Assembly (NCBI GenBank): GCA_028386065.3
Contig: JAKUCV010006794.1
Span: 36,528-100,527 of the forward strand
Reading direction: 5' to 3'
DNA: 64,000 nucleotides
DNA from: Turnera subulata
Taxonomy: Eukaryota > Streptophyta > Magnoliopsida > Malpighiales > Passifloraceae
The stretch's first letter is position 1; each line of letters opens with the position of its first letter. The translations under genes were made by a program, and so were the position numbers. Below the pieces are notes generated by a model that saw only the letters and a program-made list of their open reading frames with translations, was not told the DNA's origin and did not search any database. Of this stretch, positions 23,278-35,131 are shown in pieces.

Positions 23278-25805
23278 TGTCACGCCCCCGCTAAGCGCGA
23301 CCGGCCAGGTGCCATGTGCACCCACTACGTGCCACAAGGCACCCAAAGGCCTTTCATCGACACAACTAAAACTCCGTTGCCTCTGCTCGGCGGGTTACCA
23401 ACCAAGAGAATGCGCAGCGTAAAAGGAAGCAACAACAAACAAATGCAGAGGTAGTAAAGATGATAAAAAGTACCAAGACTCATTTATAAAGACAACTTCA
23501 CCAATGTCATTAAACCGTTGCTACAAGGGGCACTAACTCTTACTTACAATGACACAACCTCCATGTAAAAATAATACAATAATATAATTAAAGAAGACCG
23601 ACTCGGCTATACCCATCGACCTACTTCCCATACTCTCATTCTCGCACCTGTAAGACATGGGGAGGAAATAGGGGGGTGAGTATAAAACTCAGTAAGTAAA
23701 TAGGCCATGCAAGAAAGAAACCACACACTGCACACAAGGCTGGACATGGGCAACACACAGTCATGCAACGCATACAGTAATGCATAATGCACAAATACCG
23801 GGCACTCACGCTACGGAACAAGCACGACCATTTTACTCCTAGCGGCCATCTAGCACCGCAAGGCCCGTCAAATAATCACGACCGTTTTACTCCAAGCGGC
23901 CATCTAGCACCGCATGGCCCGTCAAATAATCACGACCGTTTTACTCCAAGCGGCCATCTAGCACCGCATGGCCCGTCAAAATAATCACGACCGTTTTACT
24001 CCAAGCGGCCATCTAGCACCGCATGGCCCGTCAAATAATCATCAATATGGTAAGTGCCACATCTTAAGCACTACCTGTGCACCTGTTGTGCACCACCTCC
24101 CAACTGGCCAGTGGTATCCACAATCACAACCACAATCAAGGCAAACACATACCATCACAAGCACATCAGTGCAATGCCAGACATCAGCACAACAAGTGCA
24201 ATGCAATGATGCCAACAAGGGCAGCAAATATTTCCAAGCACACAACTCAATCATAATGTACCAACAAGTCACCAATATATCACAATTACGCATAAATAAC
24301 CAACAAGGCAACAAGTAGCCATGATCAACCAACAATGGCTAGTTAACCAACAATGACCAGCAAGGTGATCCCACACAAATACACACATAGCAAGCACACA
24401 CAAATGGCCTTCCGCCCAACAAAGGTTGCACTAGCAATCACTACCCGCATAACAAACTTACTTACCATCACCTAAGTATTCCTAACCAATTCCTCTCCTT
24501 TACAGCCTTTAGGCCTCTTGGAACCTTAGTCCCTGTTTTAAACACACAATTAGGCATCACAATCAATCCACAACAATAATAGCTTGTGAAACACAATCCT
24601 ACCCACAATACTTAGCTTTTCTCAATTCGGGCAGAAGCTGTCCTGCACCAACAGAAACTTCACTGAGAATAAACAGGAAGCTACAGGCCGATTCAGTCTT
24701 AGGAATAAACATAAAGGTTGTAGCCCTGTCTCTTAGCTTTCCAGAGCCACCGAGAACACGCAATTCTAAGCTTTGTAACTCCAGTTATGGCTCCTACATC
24801 AACTCGGGGTCTAGCAGCAGGTCTGCTGCCGAACAGTGAAATTGGAGAGCGCATACCTCTCTCAGTTCAGCTCCAAAATCCACCAAACCGGTGCCCAATT
24901 AATGCTATGTAAGTTATCTAACTCTGGGATTTGGTTTCACTCAATTCTAACCGGTGGTTCGGCCGGAATACTTATTTTAGTGGCCAGGGGTCTGTCTGGC
25001 CGAGAGCAGAACCCCCTTTGGCTCACTCTCTTCTTTCTCTCTTTTCTCTCTTTCTCTCTCTCTCTTTTCTCTCCAGGACCTAGCCACGAATTTAACTGAT
25101 AAGAGTGAGGGAGAGGTGCTTGTTTCACCTCTTAAGGCCTGCTCAATTAGGTGATTCATCACCCCACTTGCCACCAACACACACCTAGGTGCCACTTGCA
25201 CCAAATGCCACCTCGTGCTTAATTGTGGCCAATTGGCCTATGCCACACAAGCTACTAGCTTGCACACCTAAGGCTTCCAGCACCTTATTCTCAATCTACT
25301 TGGCTCATTCTGATTGGTCGGTTTGGCCAATTACGTATTTACCCTCATCGAGCCCAATTGCGCACCGACGGGCACACCATTGTCCCGGTTGTGCACTATT
25401 CACCAAATCGAGCCAACCGATATCTCCATTGACCAATCGTGCCTCTAATGAATCTATTACACCAAGTAATCACATTCCTATCATTTCCGACCATTTATTG
25501 GCCCATTAGACAAGTCGAGCAATCGGGACACCAAACTAGGCCAACCGTGCCATCGGATCACTACGAACCTACTTGTGTGCACTAGGCCGAGCCTATGCTA
25601 ACCATCTCATCTCAATCTAACATCAACACATATCACCGAGCCATAACCTAACCTATACCAACATTTACACCAAGAATATGAACATCCCTCACAAACTCCC
25701 GAATATAGTATCCAACCTACACGAACGTCCTGGGAGGACAAGCTACACCCGGATCTCATCATGTAAGTACTTCTCTATATTCTAGGGTGTACCTGGGGTA
25801 TCACA
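23278..25805 (-). repeat. LTR of the gypsy-like element (3' LTR in element sense)
   Basis: TGTCACGCCCCC...GGGGTATCACA on the plus strand. Contains a CT-rich tract (about 25017-25075) and a 54-bp tandem repeat (23823-24038). Confidence 0.9.
23823..24038. repeat. 54-bp minisatellite, four units, inside the LTR
   Basis: Four units beginning CACGACC(A/G)TTTTACTCC, each ending ...GGCCCGTCAAATAAT. The period is 54 bp, with one unit carrying an extra A. Because 54 is a multiple of 3 the array is open in one plus-strand frame (NHDRFTPSGHLAPHGPS units), but I see no sign that it is a gene. The sister LTR has the same array at about 29786-30002. Confidence 0.85.
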
Positions 25806-28800
25806 TCATCCCCTCCTTCAATGAATTTCGTCATCGAAATTCAGGTGTCACTATAATCTCAAAGATAACGCCAATCCTTATATGTAATTTCCGATCATCT
25901 TCCTAAATATACCCATATGCCATCCTATTGTTCCTTAATCATTTCAAGCTCTACCTTTAGTAGATCATTCAACCATAACTCAATCCAATATATCTCCGAC
26001 TTGTTTACCTCGAAATCCATACCCAAGTTCTACCTTAGCTTTTAAATATCTCCCAAATTGTGGTATCTCAATTCATCATGCTTTTTGTACTCGTAATTCT
26101 CACACCAATCTGTTTCACAAGCCTTGGCAACTCAATCGCAATCTAGTAGACTATAGTTCTCTCAACTAACTATCACTTCTGACCACGGTACAAGTGGATA
26201 GGCTAAACGGTACTAATGCAAAACTTGTTCAATTCATTCCTTTAAAAATATTTTCCAGAACAATAATTTGAAAACCATTGTAAACTGTGGCGCCACATTG
26301 TCAAAGTAGTAAAACTTTCAATGTACCGTTAGCCTTCCAAATGTAACCATATAAGTCTCCACTTAACTCTTCCCATAACACATCTCTCATTAAGCTACTA
26401 CAATACATACACCCATTCTCTCTTCAGTAATAGCTTCTACGTCATATTCATTCCACTAAAGTACACTACTGGCACACTACTATGCCAATTGGCCAACAAG
26501 GCCAATTACCCCAACGGAGCCACAAATTATACTACTCGCATACTAGTACTCGCATGAGCACAACAAGTATACTAACTAGACTAACAAAATATCCACTAGG
26601 ACCAATTGGACAACCGTAGGCCCAATTGCTTCTCAAATAAGAGAGTCGTGCTTTTGCTGCGTCATTCCGTCTATACCTCAACTTCTTACTATGTTTTTAG
26701 ATAATTCAAACCCTAATCCTAGTATTATTCACCAAACAGTGCTAACCTCATGTGTTTCCTATGACGAGATACCTTAAACTTCTTTTGAATTAAGATAATC
26801 ACTTATCAAAATATATAACGCTCAATACTCATTTCATGCGCTTCAACATACTTAGCACTTCACAATCTAACTCCAAACAATACAAATCTAACTCTAAACA
26901 AATCAAAGAGGTTAACTACACTCTTGTGTATGCTAATTGTTCATAATGTTCATAACACATCATCTTCCTTCATTACTACTTCAAACGCTTATAAGGCCTA
27001 ACATAATCATTATTATACCTTAGTCACAAGCTCTAAACCAAAACTCCATAATCACAACCTATTCCTTCACACTATACTCATCCTTAGATAACACAAGATT
27101 ATCCATTACACTTTACTTGTTAGTGTCAAGCTACGGTTTACAAAATTGCAAACCTACTCTTGTATACTTAGACATCCTCCTCTCAGAAAATTTTCCTCCA
27201 ATACATCAACTTTTCGCTCCAACTATCTCGATCCAAGGTTGAACTTAACCCCACTATCATTTACACATCTTTGACTTTACAAGACCAATTATTTCATTTT
27301 TACCTAATGCTTTATTCTCAGTTGCCCAAACTGCATATGATTTTATCCGCAAATTTCTTGGCAGCATACCAAGCCATCACAAGACTATCAAAACCAATTC
27401 AAACACAACACATTAACCAATTCAACTTACACCATAGGTACTTAATAAGGTAACAATAGACTTTCTTCCCCAACAAGGATGCATAATAAGCATTTCAAAT
27501 ATGAATACCTTATTCACCATGTAGCTATGGACCTTTAGATAGTATGAGAAATCTGTATGTCAAACAATGAGTGCATATTATCAAAAACTATGTAATACAC
27601 ATGCTCAAATGTAGTTTCAGCAAAATTTTATATATAATACACTTAGTTCAACAACAACATAATCATCTCATCGTGTTTCTCTCATCTCACGATCTAGATC
27701 CCCAAAAGACTAAGAAACATATTACCCCCACATAAACATTTTTCCTCCACACAAAAATCATGTAAGACAAACACAACACATATTGCAGACAATTCTAAAA
27801 CATTTACTTCTCAAGCCTTCAGCATGCATTACCCCATTAAACATCCATGAAACAAGTGACCTGAATCTCATCCAACTCACTATCACCACTCTTATTTGCT
27901 CACTCAAGCACCTAAGCTAAATGCACCTAACCATTTATTCCACAGTAATCACGATCTCCAAATTTTTTCCTTCAATTGCTAAATCATGTACTTATCATAT
28001 CTTTAACATATAACATAACTTCATATCTACTCTTACAGACCCATTGTTCATCCACATCACCAGGGAATACCTCATAAGCTAACTTTAAAATAAGTATATT
28101 ATCATGTCACTCTCATCATCAATATCTCTTAATTATTTACCATACTAACACTTTCCATAACTAATATCTTAGTTATTATTCCTATCATAAAATTCCATCT
28201 TATCTATCACCAAGATAAATTTTAATTAATCAAACAAACAAGTTACCAAACACCCAGGGTATATCAGCAACATCATGTCAATCGGACATATAACATTAAA
28301 TCTCCAAGCTAACCGAAACCAATGATGACTTTAATTGTAATTATCACCCTTAGATGATTCTATAATATACTAAATAATCAAATTCAAAAACAAATTAAAA
28401 TTTCATAACCTCTGCCTAGAAGGGAAATTATGTCAAAAGTATTAAACACATGCAACTTAAATCCTGAAGATGCAACATTCCATATGAGTATTCAAAAATT
28501 TAGCTCTTAAATCATATTAACCTTCATCATCAAAGTTCTATTTGATTAAGAACTCAAACTATAACTTGATCAGTCTAAAATAACTTTATAATCCTATACA
28601 TGTGCATCCTTTAGGCTAAAGAAAACCAAGTTAATTACCATTTAGCTCTAACCATGTAACCAACCAGAATGCAAAATTCTAGTTCTAAACACCCATTCCA
28701 CATGTATAACGTCTAGGCCTTCCTACATATGAAGTCAGCAACAATTAATTACATATCGGATGTTTCCTAAGAAGCAACCATGTCACATGACAGTATTCTC

Positions 28801-29241
28801 ATATTTAGAGCATTTTCCTCCTTACATCTTTAGGCAATCCCCGAATGCTTGTATACTCTTAGTATGCTCACAACCAAAAGGCCTCAACAATATGTTCAGC
28901 AAGGTTTTAACCTTATTTTTCACAATGGAATGTCATATTTTCACAGTCACAAACACAATACAATATATAAGATAAACAAAATACAAATTTGTGACACACG
29001 TCTCTCACCAACCAATGGTCTCTAACTTGATGTGTATTAGCCATTAGACTCAACACCCTACTGCCCCTCTAGCAAGAACATTACAACCATGCTTTGTAAT
29101 TATTTATATTAAACCCATACGACAAATATGACACCTAGCATCCTTACAAAAACATCCTCCACCACTACAACTATTACACTCAACGACTTAAATGTCAAGA
29201 CACCAATTTCCTACAAAATAATCATGCTCCGCTACCACAAC
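25806..29241 (-). other. non-coding internal region of the gypsy-like element
   Basis: AT-rich, CA/TC-rich on the plus strand, without gag or pol motifs on either strand. A palindrome GAATTTCG TCAT CGAAATTC lies at 25823-25842 beside the polypurine tract. Confidence 0.75.
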
Positions 29242-31765
29242 TGTCACGCCCCCGCTAAGCGCGACCGGCCAGGTGCCATGTGCACCCACTACGTGCCACA
29301 AGGCACCCAAAGGCCTTTCATCGACACAACTAAAACTCCGTTGCCTCTGCTCGGCGGGTTACCAACCAAGAGAATGCGCAGCGTAAAAGGAAGCAACAAC
29401 AAACAAATGCAGAGGTAGTAAAGATGATAAAAAGTACCAAGACTCATTTATAAAGACAACTTCACCAGTGTCATTAAACCGTTGCTACAAGGGGCACTAA
29501 CTCTTACTTACAATAACACAACCTCCATGTAAAAATAATACAATAATATAATTAAAGAAGACCGACTCGGTTATACCCATCGACCTACTTCCCATACTCT
29601 CATTCTCGCACCTGTAAGACATGGGGAGGAAATAGGGGGGTGAGTATAAAACTCAGTAACTAAATAGGCCATGCAAGAAAGCAACCACATACTGCACATA
29701 AGGCTGGACATGGGCAACACACAGTCATGCAACGCATACAGTAATGCATAATGCACAAATACCGGGCACTCACGCCACGGAACAAGCACGACCATTTTAC
29801 TCCTAGCGGCCATCTAGCACCGCAAGGCCCGTCAAATAAGCACGACCGTTTTACTCCAAGCGGCCACCTAGCACCGCATGGCCCGTCAAATAATCACGAC
29901 CGTTTTACTCCAAGCGGCCATCTAGCACCGCATGGCCCGTCAAATAATCACGACCGTTTTACTCCAAGCGGCCATCTAGCACCGCATGGCCCGTCAAATA
30001 ATCATCAATATGGTAAGTGCCACATCTTAAGCACTACCTGTGCACCTGCTGTGCTCCCAACTGGCCAGTGGTATCCACAATCACAAGCACAATCAAGGCA
30101 AACACATGCCATCACAAGCACATCAGTGCAATGCCAGACATCAGCACAACAAGTGCAATGTAATGATGCCAACAAGGGCAGCAAATATTTCCAAGCACAC
30201 AACTCAATCATAATGTACCAACAAGTCACCAATATATCACAATTACACATAAATAACCAACAAGGCAACAAGTAGCCATGATCAACCAACAATGGCTAGT
30301 TAACCAACAATGACCAGCAAGGTGATCCCACACAAATACACACACAGCAAGCACACACAAATGGCCTTCCGCCCAACAAAGGTTGCACTAGCAATCACTA
30401 CCCGCATAACAAACTTACTTACCATCACCTAAGTATTCCTAACCAATTCCTCTCCTTTACAGCCTTTAGGCCTCTTGGAACCTTAGTCCCTGTTTTAAAC
30501 ACACAATTAGGCATCACAATCAATCCACAGCAATAATAGCTTGTGAAACACAATCCTACCCACAATACTTAGCTTTTCTCAATTCGGGCAGAAGCTGTCC
30601 TGCACCAATAGAAACTTCACCGAGAATAAACAAGAAGCTACAGGCCGATTCAGCCTTAGGCATAAACATAGAGGTTGTAGCCCTGACTCTTAGCTTTCCC
30701 GAGCCACCGAGAACACTCAATTCCAAGCTTTCTATCTCCGGTTATGGCTCCTACATCAACTCGGGGTCTAGCAGCAGGTCTGCTGCAGAACAGTGAAATT
30801 GGAGAGCGCATACCTCTCTCAGTTCAGCTCCAAAATCCACCAAACCAGTGCCCAATTAACGCTATGGAAGTTATCTAACTCTGGGATTTGGTTTCACTCA
30901 AGTCTAACCGGTGGTTCGGCCGGAATACTTATTTTAGTGGCCAGGGGTCTGTCTGGCCGAGAGCAGAACCCCCTTTGGCTCATTCTCTTCTTTCTCTCTT
31001 TTCTCTCTTTCTCTCTCTCTCTTTTCTCTCCAGGACCTAGCCACGAATTTGGCTGATAAGAGTGAGGGAGAGGTGCTTGTTTCACCTCTTAAGGCCTGCT
31101 CAATTAGGTGATTCATCACCCCACTTGCCACCAACACACACCTAGGTGCCACTTGCACCAAATGCCACCTCGTGCTTAATTGTGGCCACTTGGCCTATGC
31201 CACACAAGCTACTAGCTTGCACACGTAAGGCTTCCAGCACCTTATTCCCAATCTACTTGGCTCATTCTGATTGGTCGGTTTGGCCAATTACGTATTTACC
31301 CTCATCGAGCCCAATTGCGCACCGACGGGCACACCATTGCCCCGGTTGTGCACTATTTCTCACCAAATCGAGCCAACCGATATCTCCATTGACCAATCGT
31401 GCCACTAATGAATCTATTACACCAAGTAATCACATTCCTATCATTTCCGACCATTTATTGGCCCATTAGACAAGTCGAGCAATCGGGACACCAAACTAGG
31501 CCAACCGTGCCATCGGATCACTACGAACCTACTTGTGTGCACTAGGCCGAGCCTATGCTAACCATCTCATCTCAATCTAACATCAACACATATCACCGAG
31601 CTATAACCTAACCTATACCAACATTTACACCAAGAATATGAACATCCCTCACAAACTCCCGAATATAGTATCCAACCTACACGAACGTCCTGAGAGGACA
31701 AGCTACACTCGGATCTCATCATGTAAGTACTTCTCTATATTCTAGGGTGCACCAGGGGTATCACA
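29242..31765 (-). repeat. LTR of the gypsy-like element (5' LTR in element sense)
   Basis: Nearly identical to 23278-25805, with small indels (for example near 24085/30052) and scattered substitutions. Confidence 0.9.
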
Positions 31766-31770
31766 CGTAT

Positions 31771-33694
31771 TTTCTTCTCTAGGAATGTATCTAAGGAGTT
31801 GCGTCTCCAACTTAGTACCGTGAGTGGTTATCAACTCTCCAATGATCTTGGCATTTATTTAGGTGTTCCACTTTATGCTGGTAGGATAACCAAAGCTACT
31901 TATGCTGGCCTACTTGATACTGTGCGAGAGAGATTGGCAAGGTGGAAAACTAATCAGCTCTGGCTTACAGGTCGTCTTACTTTATGCCAGTCTGTGCTTT
32001 GTGCTTTACCGGTCTACACCATGCAGTTGGCCAAGTTACCGACAGGGATTTGTAAGGAGATAGAACGCCTTTGCTGTAATTTCATTTGGGGGGATGGTGA
32101 TTCTGGTCAGAAGGTTCATTTGATTACTACCCTCTTTAACGATGCCCTTCTTCTTAGTTGGCATGGTCTATTCTGTGTCAAGATGCCAGTTTATGGGTCC
32201 GTATTCTCACGGCCAAGTATTTTGCTATTAAAGGAGGAAGGGTTGTCCTCCGAGATAAAAGGGTAGGCTCTCCCATATGGCGTGCAATCAAGTCGGTTTG
32301 GCCTATCCTGATATGTGGTGTTCGTTGAACTATGGGGAACGGTCTCCATATTCGCTTCTAGAGTGATTGGTGGGTTGATGGATGTACCTCTTCCCTTCTA
32401 CCCCTAGCTATCGGTCCTATACCTGTGGAGCAGCTGAACTGGCCTTTGGCTCGGTTTGTATCGGATTCTGGTGATTGGAATTGGGCTTTATTTTCTGATT
32501 TTCTTCCCCCCGCGGTGGTGTTTCAGGTAGCTTCCATCCTGCCTCCTATGAATGGTCATGATGATGGTGTTTGTTGGGGGGTTTCAAAATTAGGTTCCTT
32601 TTCATCACAGCCTGCTTATTCTCTTTTAGATGGAGCTTGTCAAACTGTTCAGAATGTACTTTGGCAAATGGTGTGGCGTTGGCCGGGCCCTCAACATATC
32701 CGCTCTTTCCTTTGGTTGGTGGTGCATGAGCGCTTGATGACGAATTCCTTGAGGCATCGTCGTAATTTTGCCCTTTCTCCTTGTTGTGCTGCATGTGGAG
32801 GAATCCAAGAAAATATTTTACATGTGCTTTGGGGTTGTTGGCAAGCTCAACGGATATGGTGCAAATTGGTTCCTCAAGCAATGTGGAATGCATTCTTTTC
32901 TGGCTCTTTGCACTCTTGGTTGCGCATGAATCTGGTGGAGGGATCTGGTACAACCTTTGATTCTTCATGGCATCTTACCTTTGGGGTCACTCTTTGGAAG
33001 ATTAGGAGTTGGCATAATGGTTGGATTTTTCAACGTCATGGCATTGGCTTTTATTCTATTCCTTCTATTGTTAGTATGGTACATGAGATTCATTCGGTTC
33101 ATCAAGCCAAAACTTCGCTGCAACCTCCGATTTCTCATACTTTGCTTAACATTGCCTGGAAACCTCCTGACACTAGGTGGCACAAGTTGAATACAGACGG
33201 GCCTTCAAAGGGTAACCCAGGACTGGCTTCTGCTGGGGGAGTCTGTCGTACTTCTAATGGGGAATGGTGTTTTGGTTTTGTCAAGTCTTTTTGAATTTGC
33301 ACCTCCTACAAAGCTGAGGTTTGGGCTGTTTTCTTAGGCTTACAACAGGCCTGGCATCGTGGCTTTCGTCGCATTGTGCTAGAACTTGACTCTCTTTCTC
33401 TTGTCCTTCAATTGCAAAATCGTAGTTCACCAACGTCCGAGCCTTTGCTTTTATGTATCTACTCCCTCCTTGATCAAGACTGGTAGATTATTCTGAGGTA
33501 TACCTACCGTGAGGGCAACCGTCTCGCCGATGCCCTTGCCAATGCCCCCTTTGCTTTCTCTTTAACTTTTCAGTTGTTTGATTTTATTCCTTCATTTTGC
33601 ACCTCTGTTTTCCAAGAGGATTTGCGTGGTCTTACATGGTTGCGTTGCTGTACTAGTTGACTCTAAATAATATGGGCTCAGGCCCCGTTTATTC
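31771..33694 (+). pseudogene. LINE ORF2, unit 2, 3' part (RT thumb, zinc-binding domain, RNase H)
   Basis: Continues the LINE interrupted at 23277. The pieces 31799-32266 (RT end) and 32425-33294 (zinc-binding domain and start of RNase H, NTDGPSKGNPGLASAGG) are open. A TGA at 33292-33294 and a TAG near 33484 break RNase H. Compared with unit 1 it keeps KAEVW in RNase H. Both copies are inactive and share most features, so they come from one insertion that was later duplicated. Confidence 0.87.
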
Positions 33695-34445
33695 AACAAA
33701 AAAACCAACAAACATGTAGTAGTTTTTACGTACCAAAATCTACTCTTTTTCCAATTCTCATCCCTATATAAAAAAAAGTGAGAACATGTGTACGGATAGA
33801 TATTTTGGCTTCTACTTTTTCTATCCATTCTTTTGTTCATTGTATTGCAAGAGATACTAAAAGTTAATCTCCTCCAACTTTTTTATGTTTTTCTAAGATT
33901 TACTTATTCTTATAACTTTTAAATATCAAAATTGTACTTTAAGTTGGTGTTCTAATGTAAACAATCATTATTTTTCTCCTTGGCCCTTATTTCTACTAAA
34001 ATTTTAAGTGTAAATAATATTAATGAAGTATTAAGTTAGAAAATTCAAATTCCCGCAGCAACCGGCATATAATAGATGGCCCTTATAGGGGAGCCTCGCC
34101 CTACTTTCTCCCATGGATCTGCCACTGTCTACCAGTTCATCACCATTCACCAACACACATATTACACTGTGTACCAGTTCATCACCAACACATATTACAC
34201 TATGTTCATTTTGGCAAACAAGAATAATTCCCTCATAACAAATGATTTTACATGGGCTATCACAAGATTGAGGGATCAACGGCCACTTTTACTAAAAGCA
34301 AAATGAAGAAAAAAGAAAGTGCCACCTTGTTGACCTTGTTTATGGAATTGGTGGCAACTAAGTATTACGGTGAAAAAAAATGCTAAAACAAGCCAACGAG
34401 GTGCAACCACTTGTTGGGTCTATGGATGCGGGCCCAGAGGGAATA
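33695..34445. other. non-coding part of the duplicated unit, copy 2
   Basis: Counterpart of 19036-19799. No gene recognised. Confidence 0.5.
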
Positions 34446-34871
34446 TTATGTCGGACCAGAGGGAATATTATGCCGGACCAGGAGGGGACTGGTGGACTCA
34501 ATTCGAAAATGGTCGGGGTAGAGGAGGGTGGAGAAATCCAAATTGTGGAGATGTATTCGCTTGCGGCATACCATAGCCACGATCATCCTCATGAAGTTAA
34601 TGGCACCAAGCGCGAGAATGGTAAGGAATTGCCTGATCGTTGATAGCGCAGAGAAACCAGTCGGCCCAGGCAACCCAACTCCTATCTGGAGCAGGGTTGG
34701 AGGTAAGAAAAAGTTCGACATATGGCGCCAAACGAGGTTGTCGGCAGTAAGTGCGATCCCAGTGATGGGATCATGGTAAGGAATTGCTTGAACCACCTGA
34801 TCGTTGATATCGGCAACTGCGGGGACGTTATGGTTGTTGTTATTTGCAGGAATATCTTCATCGAAAGCCAT
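34446..34871 (-). CDS. orphan ORF, unit 2 copy (unknown function)
   Basis: Starts at ATG 34871, reads MAFDEDIPANNNNHNVPAVA... and stays open for 141 aa. I do not recognise the family. Short related phrases occur twice in different frames (INDQVVQAIPYH and, frame-shifted, INDQAIPYH), which suggests an internal duplication. A TATA-like TATTTAAAC on the minus strand (about 34972-34980) and a CT-rich leader precede it. NPF promoter piece A lies upstream in the matching orientation (35131-35012). Substitutions between the two copies exist but neither has a stop in the shared part. Whether it is expressed cannot be told from sequence. Confidence 0.35.
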   Translation of the reverse strand: MAFDEDIPANNNNHNVPAVADINDQVVQAIPYHDPITGIALTADNLVWRHMSNFFLPPTLLQIGVGLPGPTGFSALSTIRQFLTILALGAINFMRMIVAMVCRKRIHLHNLDFSTLLYPDHFRIESTSPLLVRHNIPSGPT

Positions 34872-35011
34872 AACTTTGATATAGGTCTTTGACAAAGCGC
34901 CAAAAGAGGAAGGAATGAATGGCGACTAGAGAAGTGACAGAAGTGTGTAGTGAGAGCCTACACAGACGGGGGTTTAAATAGGGAAAAAAATGAAAAAGAG
35001 ATGCCGATCCT

Positions 35012-35131
35012 CAAAGATTGTGAACTAGTAGATTCCAAAACCTATCAGAGCTGATGAGCCCAATATAAAGAGCGTGAAATAGAAAACAAAGGAAAAAAAA
35101 CCGTGACATTGTTGTGTACAGTCATGCATAT
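35012..35131 (-). repeat. NPF promoter piece A, inverted, copy in unit 2
   Basis: Reverse complement of about 9832-9957, ending at CATAT, which is the left target duplication of the next solo LTR. Confidence 0.8.

Larger units (their letters stand above)
23278..31765 (-). mobile_element. non-autonomous gypsy-type LTR element without pol (TSD CGTAT)
   Basis: Two long LTRs, 23278-25805 (2528 bp) and 29242-31765 (2524 bp), enclose 3436 bp. CGTAT flanks both sides (23273-23277, 31766-31770) and the empty site is visible in unit 1 (ACCCGTATTTTC at about 17096). Minus orientation follows from a polypurine tract GAAGGAGGGGATGA (complement of 25806-25819) and a primer-site-like TGGTAGCGGAGC (complement of 29226-29237). 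The sequence GAATTTCGATGACGAAATTC just before the tract is a hallmark of Tekay/Del chromoviruses. The internal region has no ORF with retroviral motifs; the largest short ORFs are under 100 aa. This fits a LARD-like derivative that depends on an autonomous partner. The LTRs are very similar, so the insertion is young. Confidence 0.9.

Noticed and set aside
23823..24038. Regular 54-bp repeats resembling a CRISPR-type array
   Set aside because: The units are contiguous with no variable spacers and lie inside a plant LTR; it is a minisatellite.
29751..30275. 174-aa plus-strand ORF with repeated GHLAPHGPSN units
   Set aside because: It is a translation of the 54-bp minisatellite inside an LTR, antisense to the element; no evidence of a gene.
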